From: Lepidurus packardi
Taxonomy: Eukaryota; Arthropoda; Branchiopoda; Notostraca; Triopsidae
Direction of reading: 5' to 3'
NCBI GenBank assembly: GCA_023053545.1
Contig: JAKZAN010000005.1
Coordinates: 10,292,001 to 10,356,000, forward strand
DNA length: 64,000 nt
Shown here: one piece after another, positions 24,501-34,664 of the stretch
Position numbering within the stretch: position 1 is the first letter of the stretch
How the letters are laid out: the number at the start of each line of letters is the position of its first letter
Program-made: the position numbers and the translations under genes
Notes under the pieces: model-generated
Seen by the model: only the letters and a program-made list of their open reading frames with translations
The model's database searches: none
What the model was told of the DNA's origin: nothing

Positions 24501-27314
24501 GTTTTTCGCGCTAACAAAAAGGTAAGAAAGGATATATTGTTGTGGGTTTTAGAACGGCGCGATTGGGTTGGAGCAGTAGACAGCAATTCGAAGAAACGTG
24601 GATGACATTGCTGGGCGTTTTGTTTGCCGCCACGGAAGAGTCCACAGAAAAAATCGAGGACGACTTGCAACTCAGTTGTTTGGTCGTTAAGGCCCTAACT
24701 GACCTCTTATTACGCGCTGGCAGACAGAAAGAAATTGCGTCGTCCAGCCAGTTCTTCGAGACTAGGTAGAAATTGGACTCGGGGAAGTTTTTTCGACAAC
24801 TTTTCTTTGGCCTCCATATTTCAATAAACGGTGGGTTTTAGGTGGGGTGGGAAGCTAAAGCAAGTATTAGACATTCTACCGCCGTGCGAAGGCGAAGAAA
24901 TGTATTACTGCAGTAACTTGTCCGAGCGGCAGCGGCGATTGGACGATACCGGGTTGGATCTCGAGTCATGTATCCATCTCCTAATCGACCTCTACACTCA
25001 GTGGGTAGTTCCCCAAGTATGGAGCGTTAGCGAAATTTCTTTGGCGGAGGATCATTACTTTGGCGTATTACTTTTAGCCGCTGATCGCGTATCCGCTGCT
25101 ACTGGAAGCAATGAAATCTATGATCGCCCTGTCTGAGTTATTTACGAGTTCTGCACATTATGCTTGGTTACATAACACTTTGATGGCTTTGCCGTACTCG
25201 GTTCCGCCTGAAGATCCCTCGCTATCGATCCCGGTCCTCATCGAAGGGCTATGTAAATCTGGAGCGTTTTGTGACACAGAAACCATTACTCTCGATCGCC
25301 TGCAAGAGATGTGCCACGTCTTCAGTTACCCGGCGGTCCACGTGGCGTTCATCGCACACGTAGGGTACTTGGGGAAACCGGGTTGGGAACACCTCAAATT
25401 GCTGCGTAACTCACCCACAAGGTAATTAAAGTCGTCTTAGACTCTGATTGCGCTTTTGCCATCGATTTCTGGCAAACCTTTTGAAAGTAGCTGTGTCTGC
25501 TCCACCCTAAGGAGCTTAGAAGTTGTAAGTTGAAGTAGTTGGGTCAATGCGTGGTTTTTTAGCTCGACGGAGTTCCAGCGCAACTTATTGCCGGAGATGC
25601 AAATCGCCATTCCCGCGACCCGTACCTCAGAAATGTTGCCGCTGGTACTGGAATTGCTGCCGTGCGTGGCCAGTAAAGCGTTCCTCGTTCGACAGTTGGA
25701 AGATTGGGTGCTGGCAGGGACGTTGGGAGCGCACGCGAGGACGCAATTGCACAAGATCGTCGGCCGATTATTGCGATGCTGTCCGGGGCGTGATTTGAAG
25801 TTATTGCTGCGGCTCACCTTAATTCTCACCTACGTAGACATGAATCCTGCTGAGGAAACGGACGTGGAAGCCATTTTCCGCACGCTGGAATGGCTCGGCG
25901 CCCTTCTGGATCGCTGCAGGGAACCTCATACCGAAACGCTCCAAAGCTTGGAAAAACTACTCCCGTACCTCTTCCGTCATTATTTACCTGCCATGGATGT
26001 CATGAACCGAATTTTAGGGCAGTTTGTCAACACTAAAGACGAGTATGCAACTCGTATTGCTGCATTACTGCCCCCGGTACACATTATTTCTTTGCTTTTT
26101 TTTAGTCTGTACTAAAGCCAAGCTTTGGGAGTTCATTCCGAGTTGGTTCACCTATCACCAGATTCATTTCTTTTCTTTTGTATTTCTTCCACTTTTAAAA
26201 CGGAATTTATGAGACCCGTATTAGTGTATTACTTCCTCCGATAGAACATTTCTTCCCCCATTTATTTTTTTTACATTTTCTGGAATATTCCTAAACCTCA
26301 GGAAGAGAGGATTTCTTCTTTATGCCAAGTTATGGGAAGAAATAAGTTCTGATATTGAACCTATCGCTATTACTGCAGTACTATTTCTACAATACTATTT
26401 CTATTAAATAATACTATTTCTGCAGTACAAAAGTTCGATTTAGCCGGAAGTCATGGAAAGCGGAAATCATGGAAATTATCCATTTTTATCTCATTTAATT
26501 GTCTCAAAGTTTTATTCAGGAAGAGAGTATTCTGTTCGCTAAGTTATGAGAAGACAAGTTCTGCTTTTGAAACTATCTATATTACTGCAGTATAACTTCT
26601 TTGGTAGAAAATGTTTTTATCCAAAAGCGTCTGAGATGAAAGGATAATTTATGTGCTTTTATGCAGTCCATAAGGTTGAATTTCTTCCTCGGATCGAGAA
26701 CTTCGTCATTGCGTTTTCTTTTAACGTTTTTTTTTTTTACAGGAATAACTTGTGAGCTTCTCATGTAATCATGTTTCTGCATTACTGTCTCAGAGAAATC
26801 GTGGCTTCCCATTTTTTTTTCTAACAAACATTTCCGAAGAAGAAATCTTTTCCGAAGACAAATAATGTCAATGCTTGTTAGTTGTTTGATGCCGCGTGCG
26901 AACAGGGCCAGAAGTCGATGGTACTCGAGTGGATACTCCAGAGTTTGGATAACTTCCTCCAACGGTTGCCTATAGCAGAGGCAACCTGGAGCTTGGCAGG
27001 TTTTTTCCTCGCAGCATCGTCAACTGACAGCCTCTTACGACCACTTTTTCCGTGGTGGCAAGAGCGGCGCGGCAAGTTTGACGAGGAAGATCAGCAGATC
27101 TTTATCTGGGCCGCATTGGAATTCGTTCATCAAGTAACGACACGGAAAGAGAAAAAAAAAATTGAGTCTGTTCACAATTTTGACACTGGTCATTTACTTT
27201 TTATTTTCATGTTGCCCGTCCAAGTTGGATCCAGTGAGCCGAGAAAGCTTTCTGAAACTTTTCCACTCGCTTCCGCATCCGTTCTATCAAGTCATCGGTT
27301 CATTACCCGTTTAA
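15553..27314 (+). CDS. Htt: Huntingtin, complete, without a polyglutamine tract
   Basis: Large HEAT-repeat scaffold acting in vesicle transport, autophagy and mitotic spindle orientation (family knowledge). 33 exons join in phase with no stops, 7314 nt, about 2437 residues against about 3140 in human. Exons: 15553-15626, 15706-15889, 15955-16079, 16237-16390, 16441-16582, 16658-16779, 16836-17304, 17360-17997, 18570-18724, 18788-18983, 19054-19518, 19810-20013, 20046-20279, 20332-20492, 20580-20728, 20801-20931, 21016-21258, 21320-21522, 21717-21835, 22184-22422, 22490-22642, 22709-22935, 22989-23099, 23164-23317, 23372-23509, 23823-24012, 24123-24468, 24553-24765, 24842-25016, 25078-25421, 25563-26076, 26882-27133, 27225-27314. 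The N17-like start MALFEKVTKALDSLK runs straight into HEAT sequence (DSDIRMLADECLTRVIK) with no Gln or Pro repeat. Strong family matches include DHNVVTSALELL, LLGDEDPRVRQ, LSYEKYHSK, LGWSSRQQFEETW, YLPAMDVMNRILGQF and the C-terminal PIAEATWSLAGFF. Shortening is mostly in linkers. The exon 25 start (23372 or 23378) is ambiguous. Confidence 0.95.
18013..18470. mobile_element. Foldback/MITE-like element in huntingtin intron 8
   Basis: Inverted arms face each other: AAGAGACCAAATGAAG...GTTCTGG and GAAGAACCCC on the left, and their reverse complements at about 18390-18430. Inner arms contain AGCTCCGCCCCTT and AAGGGGCGGAGCT. Arms match the element at 39164-39589. A TTAA precedes the left end but the right end has none, so this copy is diverged. 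It fills most of an intron of 572 bp. Confidence 0.7.
21841..22060. repeat. Minisatellite-like repeats in huntingtin intron 19
   Basis: Imperfect units of AATAGTAAAGGTAAAGTT recur three to four times, flanked by three copies of GTTTGGTTCATG/A. Locally expanded simple sequence. Confidence 0.65.
26299..26600. repeat. Diverged 218-bp-period duplication in huntingtin intron 31
   Basis: Copies starting CAGGAAGAGAG at 26299 and 26517 share AAGTTATG-GAAGA, AAGTTCTG and end at an ATTACTGCAGTA palindrome (26369, 26581). This ties the intron to the palindrome family that is dense in the next intergenic region. Confidence 0.65.
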
Positions 27315-30300
27315 ATAGCATGTATTCGTTGTACTTTAAAAAAAAAAAAGAGAAAAAATATTATGGAGATGATGAGAGAGAGAGCGAGAGCTCGGTGTTT
27401 GGTGTTTTTTATCCTAAGCGTGCAGAATGTCAATTACTGTGTTAGTTCCAAACTACAGCATCTTGACTCTTAGTCAATATTGGACTTTCTAACGTGACGT
27501 ACGGTATATTTCGTATAACCAAGAACCCAAGAAGCGTGTCAAGTATGTGTGCACTGTCCGGTTTAACCTATAACCCCTCCTGTTTCTCCCCCTTTTCTTG
27601 GACTGGAAGCGTTTGGCAGAGACAACACAACCAGCACGTCATATCGTGTGTGTGTGTGTGTTTGTCTCGTGTGCAGAATAGGTACCCTTGGGACCTCCAT
27701 GAGGTGGGTTTGAGGGCGGGGTTGCGAAGTCGCGTTAGGTGCAGGGAAGTAAGGTCGTCAGTATTGTGACTGCCCCTCAAACGTACTCTCCACGCGAAGA
27801 CTTTCAGTTGGTCACAGACACTGGGCACGAGTAGAAGTATTGCTACGTGAAGAAATTCTGGACGGATTACTGTACTGTAAACAAAAGTCTTGGGAATCTC
27901 TTCACCTTTTTTTCCTGGTAAGTTTGAGTTTCTGTGGCTGTTTAGGTTTGGTGGTACTTTTTCTCCGCGTTATTTCTTTTGAAGAAATAATTTCTTTAAA
28001 GAAAGAAGAGTGGAAACGTTCATTTCCCGTGTTTAACTCTGCTATTTTGGTAGTGTTTATATCGCCACACTCTTTCATTCCGAGCTTGAAGACCAGATTG
28101 TTTGGTTCTTGATTATTTCTGTTGAGAGAAGTTTAACACGTGCTGTAATTGCTGCAGAAAGGGGCTTGGCAGACGTTAGGTTTCCTAAGTGGCTTTACGA
28201 AGACAAGACCAGATGTTATGCTATGTTTGTAAGGTGCGAGTGGGCTCTAAAAATGTTTGCCCTGCTTTCTAGGAGTGAAGAAACTAATTTCTTCAAGGGA
28301 ATTTCTATTCTCTAGGCAGCTTTATGCTGCGTAGAGAATAGAAATACGAAAGAAGTGAAAAGAAAGGAAGTTAGGGAGTCATGCATTATGCAGGGCGATG
28401 TTACATGGCTTTTACAACTAAATCTTTCCGCCAGAGTTGTGTTTCGCCTCGGGAACACACTTCCTCTGCAGAAATATACGAATAAATTCGGAACTCTAGC
28501 TTGAGATTGGAGTTCCTGATTTGCAAGAATATAAATTTTTGTTTCACGTTCTCTTTGTGTGAAGCTCACGTGGCTTTGGTAGTAATCTTCAGGATTATTA
28601 CTTGCAGTAATTGTATTTTCGCACGGAGGGGGGGTACCTTAACACGAAACCCAAGTTTTCGCTTAGCGGTTCAAGAAACGAGTTTAGTTTTCTCTGCAGA
28701 AAAGGATGTCAGAAAAAGGACGATATAATGAACACGGATTAGCCAGATTGAGCTCCGCCCTTTGCGTGTCGTTTGCTTGAAACGGTCTTCGCAAAGGTCA
28801 GGGGTCAGTCCATTTATTTAGCCAAGACAAGAAAAAAAAAAGAGCAAGGGTGCCCCCTTCTTAAACGCCATTTTGGTAGCATCCTTCATGACCATCTGGC
28901 TGCTCGACTTGAAGCTTTTTTTCCCCTCTTTTCTTACGCTCGCAGAAGCTCCCTATTGTTGTGGTCGCTGGTGGGGATAAAATGGCATACAAAAGTTACC
29001 CCACAAACCCACAAAAAGTATCGAGCCGGAGACTTTTTCCGTGTTGCTAAGGTTTTGATTTGGCAACGAGGTTAGAAAAGTCCTTTTGGGGGTGGGCGTG
29101 GTGACAAAAGCAGTTATTTGGGGGGGGAGAAGAAGAATGGGGAACATGTATGGCGAGAAGCAAGGGAGGGGGTGGTGGTGAGAGGGTACAGCGATGATGG
29201 GCCCACTGAGCCAATCTATGATTAAGAGGCGCAATCGATAAGCAAACTAATGCAGGAAACATCGTGTCGCCTTTTTATGGTCTAACCAGCTTTTAATAGC
29301 AGACTCTTATATTACTTCAGTAATTGGACGTTTGTCTTCAGATACCTCTTAAGGATTAACTTTTCTAACACGTTGCAGTTATTCTAAGTTGACTTACAAA
29401 TTAACATTTGTTAGAGAGGTACAGAAGTAAGAAAAGGTTCAATGAGGGATTTGTGCGTTACTGCAGTAATATAGAGTACCCTTCGACTCATGATTAATTT
29501 TGTATATACAACCCTGTGATAGGTGAAGTGCTAAAGCAAAGTACAAGCTATCAACTGGTCTTTTTAAGAATTCTGCTACTGCACAGTAATAGAAAGTTGT
29601 CGATTTAGCGACAATTTCTCTGGTATTATATTTCTGTGAGATGTCTACATACTGTGATGTTAATTGTGTAAATTGTCTATGAAGGTTACCTAAGTACAAT
29701 TCTCAAACGGCGCAAATTTTGTGCGGTAATTTAATCGGTAGTAACAAATCTTCGAAACTCAATTCCTGGAAGAAATTTGCTGATTACTGCAGTAATCAAA
29801 TACATAAACTCTGGAACGAAGGGAGTAGAACTCTCCACATTGTAAGTAATAAAAGTCTGCGATGAAAGTTTCTAATCTTAGTTGTTTTTTTTCAAGTTCT
29901 CGTGGAAGAAATTTGTGGATTGCGGAAGAAATAGTGTACCGATCATGACATTTGACGGATTACTTTATAATTCAATGAGTTATTTTTTCCTTTAATTTCA
30001 AACGGAAAAAGAAAACAAATATGAAGTGTTTGAAAGAGATTTTAATATTACTACAGTAATAAGAGATTTTCCTTAGTAACTTATGGTTACTATGTTATTA
30101 CATTTAATTTATTTTAGAATTTAGTTTGAAATTGAAAAAAAGGAAAATTAGGCAGAAATGTTTGTAAGAAATTTCCCATTAGTGCAGTAATAATAGACTA
30201 ATAGACTTCCCTCTACAACTTATGGTTAGTATGCTGTTATATTTTACTGTTTAGCAGCAATATGTTTGCCATGTTAACTTCATTTCGTGTTGTCACGTAC

Positions 30301-33300
30301 AAGAAAAATTTACTATTACTGCAGTAATATAAAGGTCGTCCACAGTCTTCATGAACACAGTCCACGGAACCACAGTCTTCGTGAAAGAAAAGTAGAGGGG
30401 GGTTTGGTGATTAACATTCTTAGGAAAGTTTGTGGCGGGCTATGAAATTTATCGTCGCCACACAAATCTTGTAAGCTATCAGTAGTTTCTGTTCTGCTGA
30501 CAAGCGATAGACGTACCCTATCCCATTTTGGACAAAAAGGCCTGGAAGGGAGAACAACTCTTCTGAATGGGAAATACGGTTCAAGTCCGACGATAAGCTA
30601 AGCCTGTAGATGAAGCAAAAAAAACATTTTTTTTCTCCCTTAATATTTCACGACGGGGTTGTAGTATCGATTAACTGAAAAGTCTTTAGTTCTCGGTTCT
30701 CGTTTGCCCGTTATTTACTCCCAAACTCGCGGAAAACTTGCTCACTTTTCCTTACTCTGCTCGCTTGCTTGAGCCGTGTGTTTCACTCAATCAAACTTTG
30801 ATGTATGCTCCAGCGAGCAAAGATCAGAGCCCCGTGTTCCGTTAAGCATTTCGCTTCGAACCTGAAATTCCCTTGTCAAACAAGCTCAAATGGGAAATTT
30901 CCGGCAGGCAAATACAATGTATTCTTCCCCGTAATGGAACTTTTTCCCAAGGACTGAACGGTAGACAAGATCCATTCGCAACTCAAGTAGTACATTACAG
31001 TACAGTAGGGTACGTTTCTTGAGCCGTGCGTTCTCCAAACATCGTAATTGCACTGCTAAGATGACCGAAGGAGAAAAAGGAAAAGAAATTGAGTTTCGGA
31101 ACCTCCGGATTCCATCCGTAACTTCGACCTTTCTCTTACCTAGGTTTCTGCGAAGTGATAATATTCGTGCGTACTCGATTATAGTGACGATTATAGTTGC
31201 GAACATTGAGGCTTAGGAAGAGAAAAAAGCGAGTAACTTTAGATACAATTTGTGGGAAAGCGTTTATAGTTGCAATGTTGCAAACAAGAAGTTTTCGGAA
31301 TGCGAAGAAGCTCCGATAACTTCCATCAACAGTCGTCGATGCCTGGCAGGAATTTCGTTCAACATTCTGGCAAGGCTAACTTTCCTATTGCCGGAAATGT
31401 TTTGCCCCGTCAGCCTCAGATGCAGTAATAATAACTTGGAGGAGAACAAAGAGCACTTTGGACTACGGCCACCTTCAATGCTGCCATAATGTCTGCCAAT
31501 AGACAGTCTTTGAGCAGTAACAATCTGCTTACTAGCTGCGAGAATCAGTTCTTAGATTACTAAAACAATAAGGCACCATTAGACGCCAGCATAAAGCCTA
31601 TAACGGTAGTAATAGGATCCCTTTGACCTCTTTCATTTCTGTTACTATCTAATCAAGCCTAGAGGAGGGTATATCCCCTTCTTCCTCTCTCCCCCCCCAA
31701 GTCTACGGTTGTCATAGCAACCTATCCTGTCAACACAAGGTTACTTCTCCCCTTTGTATTGCTGTTCTGAATAACTCAAAAAAGAAACTCTGCAGACATA
31801 TTATGCCTGACACGACTATGCACCACCTACGCAGTAATCTGGGATACCCCCTTCTCTCCGATACCTGTCTTTTACCTCACGTTCCCTATGTCTTACGCTC
31901 TTCATGTTTTTTTTTATTATCATTATTTTTTTTGTCGGTGGGTCACTATTTTTTTTGTTACTGTAGTAGTGGAGCTGTAAGTCTAATTGGCCGAGCTTAA
32001 CGATACAATGGGACATTTTTTTTGTCTGATTAATTCGTGTTAGTAAGGAAAAGCTTTTGGAGCTAAAAAGAGTTCTGGAGATAAAAAGAAGCAGGGAAAA
32101 CGGTAAGCTTCATTAGCTCCATTCCTATAGGAAAAGCCCTGGAAGCACGACAGCTGAAAAACACCCCCGCTGTGGCCTCTTATGATACCCCTGCGACAAG
32201 CTGTAATGGAGCTCAAGCGGAGAAATAGGAGTATTACTTTTTTCTACCCTTGTTGGGACGCGCGTATTATCTTGGCTCTTGTCGTTATACCCCCCTTGGA
32301 CTTCCCTATATGAGACGCAAGAGTGTTGCAGCAGTTCGGGCCAAGTTATATACCCCGTTTCCTTTTAAGATAGGGCAGCAATAATCTACTACACTTTCCT
32401 TTAGTCAATTCAGTATCTATTATACTACGTGTTTCTTACCGTGTGTCTTTTTCTTACGACACTCGGTGATTACTCGATGAAATACTTTAATAGTCGATTA
32501 AATCGATATTACTTCTATTTCTGACAGTGATAACAATAAGAATGCAGTTATGTGAGTCGTAATATGAAATTCATTTGCTTGTATAGCTGTACATTCCTTT
32601 TGATTTCATCCCGTGTTGCCTAGTGTTACTTACGGGGTCCAAGTTTTCAATATTACTGCCATTTATGTACTAAATTGTTAAAGCTTGCAGAAATGGAGAT
32701 AGATTTACATAATCCTTATTTTAACTAATCATACTTTATTAACTAATCATACTTTATTTTTTATTTAATTGTACAATTCCTGTACTTTCCTGTACGTTTT
32801 CTTGTACTTTCTGCAGTAATAACAGGAATAGTGCTTTACTTAGCTCAAAGAGTTTTTTCCTATGCCATTTACCTATTTTCAACGTTCTTTTACTATTTTC
32901 TTCATTAAATGCGTAAATTTTGCAATTATTTCAGTAGAAATGAATATTGTTACAACGTTAAAGAATTACTCCTGCAACTTCTGCAGTAATAACAGTAATA
33001 ATGCTTTACTTCGTTCAGATAATTGTTGCTTCATGGTGTTTGTCTACATTCAACGTTCTCTTTACTCATTCCATCATAAATTACTTAAGCTCGGAGAAAT
33101 AATGGGAATACCCCAATTTTATGTCTTGTCGTAATTGCATTTTAATTGTGGTGCTAAATTTCGCAATAAATCTCATGACATTTCTATTTCTAGTTCATAT
33201 AGACTCAGAGGAATAGCTAATTACAGTAATATTTCTGCATATTTCTGTCCTCATAGCTAACACAATACCATAATCAGGTTCACATGTCCATTACTTGCAC

Positions 33301-33566
33301 ATAACTTTTTCCGCTGCAGCAATATATTATGACTAAGGTGTTTGCTTAATGTCGGGCTTGCATAGGGTGTGGCTTGATGAGGTTGCTCATTAGGGCTGAA
33401 AGCACGCCTTCGTATCGTGGTAGTCAAGGCTACAAGTTCTTGCTAAGGGCTTTTGTTTCTTTTTTTTTTTTTTACTTCACCTTCACTAACCTTTCGTCAT
33501 AAAACAGCATCATCACTTGCCGTTTCTCGTTCCTAGACATTTCTTTCAACCACAAGGGGGATTGTT
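27315..33566. other. 6.2-kb gene-poor region between huntingtin and the Ly6 gene
   Basis: No gene is supported. Open frames here are short with no recognisable content. The region holds a TG microsatellite at 27644-27664, a GA-rich run near 27375, a 20-bp hairpin at 28301-28345 and many copies of the ATTACTGCAGTAAT palindrome with related flanks. Confidence 0.55.
28301..28345. repeat. Near-perfect 20-bp hairpin
   Basis: ATTTCTATTCTCTAGGCAGC pairs with GCTGCGTAGAGAATAGAAAT across the loop TTTAT with a single mismatch. After a 6-nt internal loop the flanks CTTC/GAAG pair again. No coding context. Confidence 0.65.
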
Positions 33567-34664
33567 ATGGAACCGGGAATGCTCATAGATAAGCGGGTAT
33601 GGGGACTCGTGCTCCTTGGCTTCTTCGGTCTCATAACAGGTTTAAGAATTTTAACGTCATTTTTTACTGTACTTTTTCTTTGCAAGTTGAAAACTCTTTT
33701 TTTAAATATTTTAAAAAAAAGTTTATGAGATACCAGTCAATAGTTTCCATTTATGTCTCCCAGGGGTGGCGTCAATCGATTGTTTCAAATGTGTTTCCGT
33801 GAACGGCGATAACCCTGCCTGTGAAGACCCCTTTCACAACAATTTCACGTCAGATATCCTGGAATCGCCTTGTATGGGCGGGCGCAAGAACCGAAATGGA
33901 TTATTCCCTGCTACTTCCTGTATTAAACTGGCTGGAGTTTACGGTAAGCCATCTGAAATCGAAATTCCTCCTAACAAGCTGAGAATGCTGCAGTAGACGG
34001 CAGAAATACTATTAACACTGTATATTTTCTCCGAGTTCTTTTTTGGATTTCCGTTGAGTTTCATGCACTGCACAGGACAAAATTTCTTTGGAAGTTTTCT
34101 TCGAGATTTTTTTGAAGTACCTCCAGATTTCTGTAAGCAAATTACTTCTAACTTACGCAAATTCTTCAAGAAAATGACTTTTAAACTTCTTTGAGAAAAT
34201 AATATCTACATTTCTTTGAAGAAAACACTTTTAGATTTCTCTAAAGAAGATATTCCTAAATTTCTTTGAAAACCTACTTCTAGATTTCTTTAGGAAATTG
34301 GTTCATAATTTCTGTCCTTACATTTGGCACTAATTTGACTAGGCAGGTTTTGCCAATTTATGCCAAGCCGTCGCCTAGCACTAAACTGCGAACATTGCCA
34401 TATGTTTTCCTTTAGGCTAAACGAATTCAAAAAGCATTTGGCTGAGTGGTTACTGCAAGGGACATTCTTGTTTTCTGCTGTGTCCCTTTTGTTGACGCAA
34501 TTACTTTTACGGCTGAGGAGAGTTGGGGGGGGGGTTGAGGTGGTCAAAAGGGCTCGGTTGGGATAATAGCCAGTCGATCTGCTCAATGCACTTCCCTAAA
34601 GAGTCGAAAATAGTCCGTGACCAAGGCAAACAGGCCCCTAGGCAGCACTATTACTGGCAGTAAT
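28597..34664. repeat. Dispersed palindromic repeat with core ATTACTGCAGTAAT
   Basis: Exact or near-exact cores are at 28597-28611 (one extra T), 29311-29324, 29457-29470, 29783-29796, 30047-30060, 30315-30328, 32811-32820 (right half), 32981-32990 (right half) and 34650-34664 (one extra G), with more at 26369 and 26581. Flanks are related between some copies. The copies at 32811 and 32981 share AATAACAG, TGCTTTACTT and TTCAACGTTCT over about 170 bp. The copies at 30047 and about 30180 share AACTTATGGTTA-TATG. This looks like an old, decayed tandem or dispersed repeat family. Confidence 0.65.

Noticed and set aside
27494-27828. Open frames just after huntingtin
   Set aside because: They cover a TG microsatellite and show no domain. 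Huntingtin already ends with a natural C-terminus at 27314.
29311-33240. CRISPR-like array, because of regularly recurring palindromes
   Set aside because: Spacing is irregular, the repeat is only 14 bp, and the genome is eukaryotic.
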